In this document: in pieces, positions 49,784 through 59,285 of the stretch
Numbering within the stretch: the stretch's first letter is position 1
Layout: each line of letters begins with the position of its first letter
From: an uncultured Clostridia bacterium
GTDB lineage: Bacteria > Bacillota > Clostridia > TANB77 > CAG-508
Direction: 5' to 3'
Assembly (NCBI GenBank): GCA_947589015.1
Contig: CANPZF010000006.1
Location: 1 to 64,000, forward strand
Length of the DNA stretch: 64,000 bases
Translations under genes and position numbers: made by a program
The notes under the pieces: generated by a model
The model's input: the letters and a program-made list of their open reading frames with translations, nothing else
Told to the model about the DNA's origin: nothing
Database searches by the model: none

Positions 49784-51469
49784 ATGGGAAAAGAAAATAA
49801 TACCAAAAAAATATTTTTTATACTAATAGCAGTATTTTTAGTAATAGTAGTTACAGGAATATATGTAACTCAACAAATTGGCAAAAGTCCAGAAGAAAAA
49901 TCTCTTGGATATTTAGAAAAGTATTTAAAAAGAATAAATGTAACAACTGCCACTCCAAACAAATCTAAAGTGACACTTGAGCAAACTTCGTTAAAAGATG
50001 AATTACCAGAAATTGATGAATATGATTTGACTGTAAAAGGCAACGAAGATAGCGATAGGTATATAAATGTAGAAATCTTTTCATCTCCTGAAAAAAGCGG
50101 TGATGGAACTGATGGTTGGCTTAAAGAAGTTGCAGAAAAATTTAATAATTCAAGATATTCTATTAATGGAAAACAAGCATCAGTTTCTGTACGTAATATT
50201 TCATCCGGAGATGCTGTAGATTATATCGTTTCAGGTAAACATGTACCAGAATTATTTGCTCCATCAAATGAATTATGGGCAGCTATGGCACAAGCTCAAT
50301 CAGTTAATCTAACAAAAATATCTGATTCTCTAGTTAAAAATACAGCTGGAATATTAATTTCGCAACGAACATCTAAAACACTCGAATCTAAATATGGTAA
50401 AGCAGATTTAGCAGCAGTTGTTCAGGCAACTACAAATGGAGAAATATCATTTGGATATACAAATCCATATGCTAGTTCAACAGGATTAAACCTTTTAATA
50501 TCAACACTTTCATATTTTGACTCAGAAAATCCTCTAAGTGAAAAGGCAAAAGAAGGATTTCAAAAATTTCAAGAAAATATTCCATTTGTATCATATAATA
50601 CAATGCAAATGAGATCTGCAGCAGAAAGTGGCTCTTTGGATGCATTTATTATGGAATATCAAACTTATGAAAATGACCCAACATTAAAAAATAATTATAC
50701 ATTTATACCTTTTGGAATACCTCATAATAATCCACTTTATGCATGTGGTACAATTTCTCCAGAAAAAACCCAACTAATTGAGGCATTTTCAAAATATGCT
50801 TTAGATGAGCAACAACAAAATTTAGCTAAAAATTATGGATTTAATCAAAATGAAAATAATTCAAATTTAACTACTTATGATGGAAATACAATTCTACAAG
50901 CTCAACAATTGTGGAAAGAAGAAAAAGATTCTGGAAAGCCAATTATAGCAGTATTCGTAGCAGATGTTTCAGGTAGCATGTCTGGTGTACCATTGTCTAA
51001 TTTGAAAAAATCATTAATAAATGGTGGTCAATATATAAATAAAAATAATTATATTGGACTTGTAAGTTATAGTACTGATGTTACTATTGAATTACCTATA
51101 AATCAATTTGACATTACTCAACGTTCATATTTCAATAATGCAGTACAAAGCTTGTACGCTACTGGTAATACAGCCACTTTTGATGCCATTATGGTAGCTA
51201 CAAATATGTTACTTGAAAAGAAAAAAGATATCCCAGATGCAAAATTGATGATGTTTGTACTAAGTGATGGCGAAACAAATACAGGTTGTAAGTTATCAGA
51301 TGCTACAAGAGTTGTTAAAAATCTAAATATACCAATTTATACTATTGGATATAATGCTGATATTTCTGCATTAGGAGAAATTTCAAATATAAATGAAGCA
51401 GCTAGCATTAATGCTGATTCAGAAGATGTTATATATCAATTAAGAAATTTATTTAATTCAAATTTATAA
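49784..51469 (+). CDS. Membrane-anchored VWA protein with substrate-binding-like domain
   Basis: 561 residues from the ATG at 49784 (AAAGGAAA upstream). One helix (about 10-28), then a periplasmic-binding-like region (about 90-355: LKEVAEKFNNSRYSINGKQASVSVRNISSGDAVDYIVSGK...PELFAPSNELWAAMAQ), then a VWA domain (about 385-560) with MIDAS DVSGSMSG, TGNTATFD and LSDGETNTG. It resembles tellurite/toxic-anion-associated VWA proteins. Probably an external metal-dependent protein interaction module working with TelA. Confidence 0.8.
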   Translation: MGKENNTKKIFFILIAVFLVIVVTGIYVTQQIGKSPEEKSLGYLEKYLKRINVTTATPNKSKVTLEQTSLKDELPEIDEYDLTVKGNEDSDRYINVEIFSSPEKSGDGTDGWLKEVAEKFNNSRYSINGKQASVSVRNISSGDAVDYIVSGKHVPELFAPSNELWAAMAQAQSVNLTKISDSLVKNTAGILISQRTSKTLESKYGKADLAAVVQATTNGEISFGYTNPYASSTGLNLLISTLSYFDSENPLSEKAKEGFQKFQENIPFVSYNTMQMRSAAESGSLDAFIMEYQTYENDPTLKNNYTFIPFGIPHNNPLYACGTISPEKTQLIEAFSKYALDEQQQNLAKNYGFNQNENNSNLTTYDGNTILQAQQLWKEEKDSGKPIIAVFVADVSGSMSGVPLSNLKKSLINGGQYINKNNYIGLVSYSTDVTIELPINQFDITQRSYFNNAVQSLYATGNTATFDAIMVATNMLLEKKKDIPDAKLMMFVLSDGETNTGCKLSDATRVVKNLNIPIYTIGYNADISALGEISNINEAASINADSEDVIYQLRNLFNSNL

Positions 51470-51506
51470 AAATATTTAAATTGAAAAATGGAAGGAGTAA
51501 AATAAA

Positions 51507-52679
51507 ATGGAAGATTTAAAATTAGAGGTTAACGAAAAAGTTGACAAAAAACAACTTGAAACAACTATATTGGATGGAAATGAAATATCAGAAAATAAAA
51601 TTGAAAATTCTTTAAATTACGATAAGCTATCAGATACTGAAAAACAAGCAATAAATACATTCTTGGAAAAACTTGATGCTACAAATACTGCACAACTTCT
51701 ACAATATGGTTCTTCAGCTCAAAACAATATTTCTAAATTTTCAGACTATGTTCTATCAGAGGTGAAAACTAAAGATACTGGAGCTGTTGGCGACTTACTT
51801 GCCTCTCTTGTAACCGAAATAAAAGGATTTAATAGCGATGCAGCATCTATTACTACTGAACAAAAGGGAATTTTAGGAATGTTCAACTCAGCTAAAAAAC
51901 AGTTTGATAAAATTCTCGCTAAATACAATAAAGTAGAGGTAAATATTGATAAAATTGAAAAAATGTTAGAATCTCAAAAATTAACAATGCTAAAAGATAT
52001 TGCAACTTTTGACACAATGTATGAAAAAAATTTGGAATATTTTAAACAACTATCATTGTACATTATAGCTGGTGAGAAAAAGTTAGAAGAGTTAAATACA
52101 GTAACACTTCCAGCACTTCAAAAAAAGGCTCAAGAAACAAATGATCAATTAGATGTACAAGCTGTAAAAGACATGTCAGATACTATAAATAGATTTGAGA
52201 AAAAGTTGTATGATTTGAAAACAACAAGGATAATATCTATTCAAATGGCACCTCAAATTAGGCTAATCCAAAATAATGATAGTGAATTAATAAATAAAAT
52301 TCAAAGCTCTTTAATAAATACAATCCCTCTTTGGAAAAATCAAGTTGTCATTGCTTTGGGTATAGCAAATTCTAAAAAAGCTTTAGAAACTCAAAAGAAG
52401 GTAACTGACCTTACAAATGATATGTTAAAGGCAAATAGCGAAATTTTAAAGCAAGGTACTATTCAAATTGCTCAAGAGTCTGAAAGGGCTATTGTGGATG
52501 TCGAAACACTTCAAAAAACAAATACGGATTTGATTGAAACAATCGATAATTTAATACAAATTCATACTGATGGAAAAGCTAAAAGACTTGCTGCTGAAGG
52601 AGAACTTGTAAAAATTGAATCAGAATTGAAAAATAAACTTTTAGAAGTAAAAATAGCTTCTGAAAATAATGACTTGTAA
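51507..52679 (+). CDS. TelA/KlaA-family toxic anion resistance protein
   Basis: 390 residues, all-helical: LGMFNSAKKQFDKILAKYNKVEVNIDKIEKMLESQKLTMLKDIATFDTMYEKNLEYFKQLSLYIIAGEKKLEEL and RIISIQMAPQIRLIQNNDSELINKIQSSLINTIPLWKNQVVIALG are hallmark TelA blocks. Cytoplasmic; linked to tellurite and envelope stress resistance. Last gene of the operon with the VWA and XpaC-like genes; RBS GGAAGGAG. Confidence 0.92.
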   Translation: MEDLKLEVNEKVDKKQLETTILDGNEISENKIENSLNYDKLSDTEKQAINTFLEKLDATNTAQLLQYGSSAQNNISKFSDYVLSEVKTKDTGAVGDLLASLVTEIKGFNSDAASITTEQKGILGMFNSAKKQFDKILAKYNKVEVNIDKIEKMLESQKLTMLKDIATFDTMYEKNLEYFKQLSLYIIAGEKKLEELNTVTLPALQKKAQETNDQLDVQAVKDMSDTINRFEKKLYDLKTTRIISIQMAPQIRLIQNNDSELINKIQSSLINTIPLWKNQVVIALGIANSKKALETQKKVTDLTNDMLKANSEILKQGTIQIAQESERAIVDVETLQKTNTDLIETIDNLIQIHTDGKAKRLAAEGELVKIESELKNKLLEVKIASENNDL

Positions 52680-52768
52680 TTTTATGTCAATTGTATTATA
52701 ATATATCGTAATAAACTTTATAAGTTTATTGTAACTGTTAACCTCTATAAAATATAAAGGAGGTTTAT

Positions 52769-52981
52769 ATGGAAAATAAAATCCAGCTTGCTTCTCAAAT
52801 TATGAGTAGCAAAGTCGGCCACCAGATTACCCCAAACATGGTCTTAGTCGAGGGGTATACACCAGGCGGCTCCGTCTATTCTGCGCGTTTTATGGACATT
52901 GATGGTACAATAAAAACCGTTATATGTTCCATGCCAGAAGATGGCAAGCCCTCTGTGCATCTGGCAGCTGACTCCAACTAA
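52769..52981 (+). CDS. Small GC-rich protein of unknown function
   Basis: 70 residues (QLASQIMSSKVGHQITPNMVLVEGYTPGGSVYSARFMDIDGTIKTVICSMPEDGKPSVHLAADSN), compact alpha/beta, no signal. RBS AAAGGAGG. Its coding DNA is close to 50% G+C against about 28% around it, so recent transfer is likely. Own terminator follows. I do not recognise the family. Confidence 0.65.
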   Translation: MENKIQLASQIMSSKVGHQITPNMVLVEGYTPGGSVYSARFMDIDGTIKTVICSMPEDGKPSVHLAADSN

Positions 52982-52985
52982 TGCG

Positions 52986-53012
52986 AATCCCCTCAGCTCT
53001 GCTGGGGGGATT
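52986..53012 (+). terminator. Terminator of the 70-residue gene
   Basis: AATCCCC...GGGGATT hairpin followed by TCCATTTTT directly after the stop. Confidence 0.82.
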
Positions 53013-53065
53013 TCCATTTTTATAAACAAAAAAGGATTAGATATAAATTCTAACCCTATTATATT

Positions 53066-53908
53066 TTATTTTTCTCCTCTTCCTTCTGGAAGTGCTGAAT
53101 AGTCTATTCTTATTCTTATTTTTGTAATATATCTTATTGTTCTTACAAACTTACTTTCTTTAATTCTTTGCCATAAACTTCTCTTTGTTTCAAATGTAGT
53201 TTCTTGAACATATTGTTGTTGTTCTACTGTTTGTTCTGGTTCATTTACTACTTCTTTATTTTCTTCTACTACCTGTTCCATTTCTTCTACAGGTGTTGGA
53301 ATTCCTTTTAATGCATCTGCAACTTCAATTCCAATATAGCTTAAAGCTTTTGATCTATCTTCTATTCTTTCCATATCTATTTCAATATGTAAATTAGTTT
53401 CTAAATTATTTACTCTTGCTTTTAATAGTTTCATTGCATCTTGATAATCTTGTGTATCTTCTTTTGATTTTCCTACAATCATTAAAGTTTCTATAATATC
53501 TTCTTGAAAAGAGTTTTCAGCTTTTTTTACGTTACTTTTCCATTCATTTTCTTTATTATCTACTTGTTCTATTAATTCTTTTAATTGTCCTGCTAATGCT
53601 ATATTTTGTTCTCTTTGTCTAATTAATTCTTCTATTCTTTTTGTATTTTCTTCAAATTGGTTTGTTGCATATTCTACTAGTCCATATGCAGCTCTATATA
53701 CACTGGCTGGAAAGTTTTTCTTTTTTGGATATTCTATTAAATATGACTTTATTGATTCTATTAAATCTTTAAAGTATGTATCTTCTTCTAATTGTACAAT
53801 TTGTTTTTTACTATTAGGGTTTATCATCTTTTGTACTTTATCTATATTGGATAATATTTTTTCCTCTGTAATAACCATTCTCACATTTACTATGCCAGAC
53901 TTAGACAT
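53066..53908 (-). CDS. Hypothetical coiled-coil protein with basic C-terminus
   Basis: 280 residues from the ATG at 53906-53908 (AAAGGAGG). Coiled coil near 85-150 and 170-190, a Glu/Gln/Val-rich linker (about 210-245), then a basic tail (SLWQRIKESKFVRTIRYITKIRIRIDYSALPEGRGEK). No membrane helix. Function not recognised. Confidence 0.65.
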   Translation of the reverse strand: MSKSGIVNVRMVITEEKILSNIDKVQKMINPNSKKQIVQLEEDTYFKDLIESIKSYLIEYPKKKNFPASVYRAAYGLVEYATNQFEENTKRIEELIRQREQNIALAGQLKELIEQVDNKENEWKSNVKKAENSFQEDIIETLMIVGKSKEDTQDYQDAMKLLKARVNNLETNLHIEIDMERIEDRSKALSYIGIEVADALKGIPTPVEEMEQVVEENKEVVNEPEQTVEQQQYVQETTFETKRSLWQRIKESKFVRTIRYITKIRIRIDYSALPEGRGEK

Positions 53909-54124
53909 TGTAAATACCTCCTTTATCTTACGCATAATTGCTTTTATTTACTATTTCATATCTAATTATACATTAACTTACAAAAAACTACAATAGGCTT
54001 TTAAGATTTTTATTTTATTTTTTTGTTACAGAATTGTTACATTTTTATTACATTTTTTCTTTTTAAATTTTTATATTTTTACTCTCTCAATTTGTATCTT
54101 CCTTAAGATTATAGTTTTATTTTC

Positions 54125-55837
54125 TTAATTAACTGTTTTCATTTCTTCAAATCTTTTTATTTTCTGTGTTGTAGTTTTTATTAATTCTTTTGTTGTTACT
54201 GTTATATCCCTTACATATTTATATGCTGGCATTGTTTTATTAACCTTTTTTACTTCTTGCCATATAAATTCTTTTATTTTATCTTCACTATCTAAATTAT
54301 ATAATTCCTTCATTTGTTCTAAATCATATACTATTTTTGCACAAATTTTGTAGTCTCCATCCTCCTCTAGTCTACCATATACAAATGATTCTTTTATTCC
54401 CTCAATTTTATTAATCAAGGTTTCCAATTCTTCTGGGTAAATATTCTTTCCATTTTTCAATACAATAACAAATTTCTTTCTTCCTGAAATAAATATGTAA
54501 CCATCTTTATCTATTTTAGCCAAATCTCCAGTGTGTAACCATCCTTCTTCATCAATAGCTTCTTTTGTTGCTTCTTCATTATTATAATATCCTAACATTA
54601 TTGATGGTCCTTTTGCTAATAATTCTCCTACTCCTTCCTCATTTTTATCTATAATTTTAACATCTAAACTTGGAAATGCTTTTCCAATAGAGCCTAATCT
54701 TCTATATTTGTCATCCTCTGCTGCTATAACAGGTGATGATTCTGTTAGACCATATCCTTGATACATAGTAAAACCTAATTCATTAAATCCTTTTTCTGCT
54801 TCTGGATCTAGTGCTGCACCTCCTGCTACAAATAATCTGGCTTTTCCCCCTAGATTATCATGTATTTCCTTGAATAATTTTTTTCTAATATCAATTCCAA
54901 ATTTTAATAAAAACTGACTGATTTTTATTCCCTTTTTTACTTTTTCTAATTTTCCCTTTTTCTCAATTGATTTCATTACTTTTTTGTACATATTTTCAAA
55001 AAGAATAGGAACAGAAATCATTGCAGTTATTTGATATTCTTTTATATTATCAGCAATATGTCTAATACCTTCACAAAATACAATGGAACTTCCTTTAGAT
55101 ACTGGGTATAAAAAACCAACTGTACATTCGAATGTGTGGTGTAACGGTAAAAACGATAAAAATCTATCTGTTTCATCTACTTTTATAACAGACGCAATAT
55201 CAAATAAATTAGTACATATGTTTTTATGTGATAATGCTACTGCTTTTGACATTGCTGTTGTACCTGAGGTAAATAACATTATACTCATTTTTTCATTATC
55301 AATTTCAGCATCTAAAAATTTAGTATCTCCATTTTTTAAACTTTCTTTACCTTCTCTAATTAACTTTTTTTGTGAATATATACCATCTTTTTCTTCTTCA
55401 AAATCCATTGAAATAAAATATTTTACATTAGTATTTTTTTCTCTTTTTATTTTTTCCATTATACTATTATATTTATTGCTATAAAAAATAGCTTCAACTT
55501 CTGAACGTATTATTAAATTTTCTATTTCATTGTCTGGAAGAGCCTTATCTAATGGTACTACAATACCTGTTCCCGTTACTACTGCTAAATATGCTACTCC
55601 CCATTCATATCTATTTTCTGAAATAACGGCTATTCTTTTATCTTTTAAACCTAAATTAATTAACGCTGTTCCTAGTGCATTAATTTCATCTCTAAATTGT
55701 TTATGTGTTACTTTATAATTACTCCCATCTTCATTTTTTAAAATATATGCTGTTTTATCTCCATACATATCTCCTGTTATTTTTAACATTTCTTTTAAGT
55801 TATTAAACTTTATATATTTATGAATTGGATTTCTCAT
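54125..55837 (-). CDS. AMP-forming acyl-CoA synthetase (long-chain fatty acid type)
   Basis: 570 residues. LFTSGTTAMSKAVALSHKNI is the P-loop-like A3 motif; QGYGLTESSPVIA, GWLHTGDLAKIDKDGYIFISGRKKFVIVLKNGKNIYPEELE and a C-terminal TTKELIKTTTQKIKRFE with the A10 Lys complete the ANL family. It activates a fatty or related acid to acyl-AMP and acyl-CoA. Adjacent to a TetR regulator on the same strand. Confidence 0.93.
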   Translation of the reverse strand: MRNPIHKYIKFNNLKEMLKITGDMYGDKTAYILKNEDGSNYKVTHKQFRDEINALGTALINLGLKDKRIAVISENRYEWGVAYLAVVTGTGIVVPLDKALPDNEIENLIIRSEVEAIFYSNKYNSIMEKIKREKNTNVKYFISMDFEEEKDGIYSQKKLIREGKESLKNGDTKFLDAEIDNEKMSIMLFTSGTTAMSKAVALSHKNICTNLFDIASVIKVDETDRFLSFLPLHHTFECTVGFLYPVSKGSSIVFCEGIRHIADNIKEYQITAMISVPILFENMYKKVMKSIEKKGKLEKVKKGIKISQFLLKFGIDIRKKLFKEIHDNLGGKARLFVAGGAALDPEAEKGFNELGFTMYQGYGLTESSPVIAAEDDKYRRLGSIGKAFPSLDVKIIDKNEEGVGELLAKGPSIMLGYYNNEEATKEAIDEEGWLHTGDLAKIDKDGYIFISGRKKFVIVLKNGKNIYPEELETLINKIEGIKESFVYGRLEEDGDYKICAKIVYDLEQMKELYNLDSEDKIKEFIWQEVKKVNKTMPAYKYVRDITVTTKELIKTTTQKIKRFEEMKTVN

Positions 55838-55870
55838 ATTTAACTAACATTCCTTTCTAAAGTGCATTTA

Positions 55871-56437
55871 TTACTTTACTTTTAATCCTTCTATTACTGT
55901 ATTTTCAAATTCTTTGTATACATTCATTATGTCTAGCTGTTGATTTCTTAATTTATAAACCAAACTAGAACAAATTAAGCCATATATTTCAGATGCTATT
56001 ATATGTGGATTTCCTGCTTTTATTTGTCCTGCATCAATTCCTTCTTTAACAATTCCCTCTATTTTATCTATATACTCATATATATGCATTTTGCATTTTT
56101 GATTTCTTGCTTCATTTCCCCAAAATTGACTAAGTAATATTGTTATTATGTCTTCATATTTTTCTACTATTTTTATTTGAATCAAAACTATTGCTTTTAT
56201 TTTATCTATATAATTGGGTAATTTAGCAGTTTTAATATCTATACTGTTTTGTAATAGTTTTATTCCCTCTTCTATTAGAAAATTAAATATTTCTTCTTTA
56301 CTTGAAAAATGATAATATAGTGTTCCCTTAGCTACTCCAACTGTTGCAGTTATGTCCTCTATGCTTGTTGCATCATAACCTTTTTCTGCAAATAGTTTCA
56401 TAGAAGTTTCAAATATTTTTCTCTTAGTTTTATTCAT
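55871..56437 (-). CDS. TetR-family transcriptional regulator
   Basis: 188 residues from the ATG at 56435-56437 (AAAGGAAG upstream). N-terminal HTH: KRKIFETSMKLFAEKGYDATSIEDITATVGVAKGTLYYHFSSKEEIFNFLIEE. The C-terminal helical ligand domain is of the YsiA/FadR type. It lies 33 nt before the acyl-CoA synthetase and probably regulates it in response to acyl-CoA. Confidence 0.93.
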   Translation of the reverse strand: MNKTKRKIFETSMKLFAEKGYDATSIEDITATVGVAKGTLYYHFSSKEEIFNFLIEEGIKLLQNSIDIKTAKLPNYIDKIKAIVLIQIKIVEKYEDIITILLSQFWGNEARNQKCKMHIYEYIDKIEGIVKEGIDAGQIKAGNPHIIASEIYGLICSSLVYKLRNQQLDIMNVYKEFENTVIEGLKVK

Positions 56438-56524
56438 ACTTCTACTTCCTTTCAAAATTGGGATAAATAATCATTTTTATTATATATTTATTCCTAAATA
56501 AATTCAATAGTATATGTATTTTAT

Positions 56525-57013
56525 TTTCGGTATTTTTTTCTTGTAACTTTGGCATTTCTCATTTTTTATTCCACAATAGGGGCGTCATGTAGTAGATATA
56601 TTAGTTGATAAATCAACTTGTTCATTACATTCAAAAAGAAATTCTAATATACAAAATTGAGCCGCTTTCACTCAGGCCAAAATGATTATTAATATATTCT
56701 TTTGAATGAAACGACGAATGCGCCGTGGAATGACTGTAGAAATTCTAAATAAAATCAATTAGGGAATCTCGCCTCACGAGGGCGCTGATTGATTTTATCA
56801 AGAATTTCTAAGTCATGTATCAAGCCGAGTCGTGTAAAGAAAAAGAATATATTAATAATCATTTTTCCGTGAACATCCCTCAATTTTGTATATAAGAATT
56901 TCTATTTTTCATTCCAATCAAGCGTTGATTTATCAACTAATATATATACTACATGACGCCCCTATTGTGGAACAAAAAGTGAGAAGTGCCAAAGTTACAA
57001 AAAAATACCGAAA
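56525..57013. repeat. Palindromic non-coding element, copy B
   Basis: The core 56617-56924 (308 nt) has about 14 substitutions and no gaps against copy A. Inverted arms 56525-56616 and 56925-57013 are copy-specific (TTTGGCATTTCTC, GGGGCGTCATGTAG), about 90 nt, with a few mismatches, two of which are G:U if the plus strand is the RNA. It fills the 600-nt gap between the TetR gene and the metallopeptidase. No ORF. Confidence 0.9.
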
Positions 57014-57046
57014 CTAAAATTTTTATACTACTTATTTGATTATAAA

Positions 57047-57736
57047 TTATCTAATAATGCAAATTATTACAAAAATCATAATTTTAATTATTACTGTCAA
57101 ATATAAATAATAATTAACATTCTTTATTGCAATATCATTTAATTTATCAAATTGTTGCACCATTTTTTCAATTTCATTTTTATTAGATATATTTTGAGAT
57201 AACATATATTTTTCTGCCAAAAACCTTGCCTTAATCATTGCATCATTTTCTAAATAATTTCTTATAAGACAATACATCATTCCTATAGCAATAAATATAG
57301 CAAGAAATAACATCTTTAGAGGTAACACTTTAAAAATTGCTAATACACAAATTATAAGAAAATACAAAATATAAATATTAGAAAACAAAAAGTTCGCTAT
57401 CAATAATTTTCTATTTTGAATAGAATGTAAGCATTCATGTGCTATTGTTTGAATTCTTGTATAACTATCTTTTATATTTGCAATTACTATTTTATTTGAT
57501 ATTGCTATATATAATGAACTTTTTATGTTGTCATCATTTTCTATTTTTACTGTTTCATTTTTCAACATTTTTAAATATTGTTTACACATATCAATATTTT
57601 CTGGATATTTACTAGCAATCTTATCTAGTTCATCATTTTTAGAAAATTCTTTTATTTTATTTACATTAAAGTCAAATATAAATATACCAAACACCAATAA
57701 AATCATTAATATTATTAATATTATAATTAGTTCCAT
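57047..57736 (-). CDS. Membrane zinc metallopeptidase-like protein (HExxH)
   Basis: 229 residues: N-terminal helix (2-22), TIAHECLHSIQN (HExxH, near 99), helices at about 113-133 and 140-158, LENDAMIKARFLAEKYM (possible third-ligand region) and a C-terminal helix. Layout resembles the YugP-type neutral zinc metallopeptidases, though sequence similarity is weak. Confidence 0.7.
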   Translation of the reverse strand: MELIIILIILMILLVFGIFIFDFNVNKIKEFSKNDELDKIASKYPENIDMCKQYLKMLKNETVKIENDDNIKSSLYIAISNKIVIANIKDSYTRIQTIAHECLHSIQNRKLLIANFLFSNIYILYFLIICVLAIFKVLPLKMLFLAIFIAIGMMYCLIRNYLENDAMIKARFLAEKYMLSQNISNKNEIEKMVQQFDKLNDIAIKNVNYYLYLTVIIKIMIFVIICIIR

Positions 57737-57763
57737 TTTTTACCATTCCTTTTAAAACAAATT

Positions 57764-57812
57764 GGCTGAAAGTTAATTTTGAGAATTTTAAACTCGCAAT
57801 TTCTTTTCAGCC
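57764..57812 (-). terminator. Terminator after the ylbF-like gene
   Basis: GGCTGAAA...TTTTCAGCC stem around a long loop, just after the stop at 57828. Confidence 0.6.
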
Positions 57813-57827
57813 TTTATTTTTTATAAC

Positions 57828-58163
57828 TTATTGTATAACATCCTTAATTGCATCTCCTATAATTTTATTGACATCACCTATAAGAACATTAAATTTAGTT
57901 TCTGCTTCTATATACTTTTTTGCTTCTGGTATTTCTATCAGCTCAGTATATATATCCTGCATTTTTTTATATTTTTCTTCATCACTTTGTTTATTTTGAA
58001 TAGCAGCCATTTGTATCTCATATCTTAATGTTTCAAATTCTTTCATTTTGTTTTTTAATTCTGTATTTAAGTTTATTGCTTGTTTAGCCATTTTATAATT
58101 TATATATTCTTCAGACTGTTTAATTTCACTTGCTAATGTATTTACAGTATCATAAATATTCAA
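57828..58163 (-). CDS. YlbF/YmcA-family protein
   Basis: 111 residues, helical: NIYDTVNTLASEIKQSEEYINYKMAKQAINLNTELKNKMKEFETLRYEIQM and a hydrophobic C-terminal helix match Com_YlbF. In B. subtilis YlbF acts with YmcA and YaaT on RNase Y and RNA processing. Follows the DUF3048 gene by about 18 nt. Confidence 0.85.
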   Translation of the reverse strand: MNIYDTVNTLASEIKQSEEYINYKMAKQAINLNTELKNKMKEFETLRYEIQMAAIQNKQSDEEKYKKMQDIYTELIEIPEAKKYIEAETKFNVLIGDVNKIIGDAIKDVIQ

Positions 58164-58181
58164 CGTTACATTTCCTTCTTT

Positions 58182-59270
58182 CTATGTATTATTAGTATTT
58201 GTTTCATTACTAGGAACCGGTTCTTCTGGTCCTTCTATCTTAATATTGGCAGTTGTAGGACAAATATTTACAAATGTGTTTCCATCATTTACTTGTATTT
58301 CATTTCCTTCTAAATCTTGATATTTCGTTTTTTCTTCTCTTGAGCTTTTTATGCATTTTATCTTTATTGCCTTACCATTAGTAATATAATATCCATCACA
58401 TGTTCCTATATTTCTTATTCCCTGTCTTCCTTTGTTTTCAGAATCATTCAAAGTATAATTATCACAAAGAGTTATAATTATATTTTTAGTTGTGATAGTT
58501 TCTTTTGTATCCCAATCAGTTTGCTCTTTTTGTCTAGCATATCTTTTATATACTTTATTTTCTTCGTCATATTCATATTTTACAACTTGTAATGTAGAAT
58601 GTGGAATCGTTACACTTGTTGCTCCTTGTCCCTCTTCTAAATTTACTTCATCTGTAGTATATTTTAATACACTTTCTTTATTAGAAGTAGTTCTATATCT
58701 TTTATTATTAGCTGATTGTAAGATTTTTTGTGTACTAGCTACTGCATTATGTGGTGCTGCTTTATCTTTAACTCTCCAAAATGTAGTTCCATCTTCAGCA
58801 ATACCATTTATGTTATTTATGCTATATTTAGTTATGTCACTTTGTGCCTGTGGGCTCCATCCAAAATGAACATATATTGCATCATTTTCCATTGCATAAT
58901 CTAAAAAATAATGTCTTGCACTTCTTATTGGCCCAATTTTTTCTAAGTCTACTCCTTTAAATAATGCCATAAGTCTAGTTTCTCCACCTTCTGCAATTAT
59001 TTCATATACCATATATGCTTTCTGTAATCCTGCTTGTGGCCATGCATCTTTGTGATTATCTATCATAACAGCTATTGGTCTATTATTTCCTTGAAAAATT
59101 TGTACTTCCTTTTTTTCTTCTACTACAACATTTTCTTCTTCACTGGCTGTTTCTTCTATATCTACTTCTTGATTTTGCTTGTCTTGCTTAATTTTGTATC
59201 CTAGAACTGCTCCTGCAACTATAATTAATATTATCAAAATGGCAACTAAAATTTTTACACTGTTATTCAT
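58182..59270 (-). CDS. DUF3048 (YerB-like) membrane-anchored protein
   Basis: 362 residues: one N-terminal helix (7-25), an acidic linker, then DUF3048: NNRPIAVMIDNHKDAWPQAGLQKAYMVYEIIAEGGETRLMALFKG, KIGPIRSARHYFLDYAMENDAIYVHFGWSPQAQ and the C-terminal domain. Likely extracellular; function unknown. Confidence 0.9.
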   Translation of the reverse strand: MNNSVKILVAILIILIIVAGAVLGYKIKQDKQNQEVDIEETASEEENVVVEEKKEVQIFQGNNRPIAVMIDNHKDAWPQAGLQKAYMVYEIIAEGGETRLMALFKGVDLEKIGPIRSARHYFLDYAMENDAIYVHFGWSPQAQSDITKYSINNINGIAEDGTTFWRVKDKAAPHNAVASTQKILQSANNKRYRTTSNKESVLKYTTDEVNLEEGQGATSVTIPHSTLQVVKYEYDEENKVYKRYARQKEQTDWDTKETITTKNIIITLCDNYTLNDSENKGRQGIRNIGTCDGYYITNGKAIKIKCIKSSREEKTKYQDLEGNEIQVNDGNTFVNICPTTANIKIEGPEEPVPSNETNTNNT

Positions 59271-59285
59271 TTGTTATCTTCCCTT

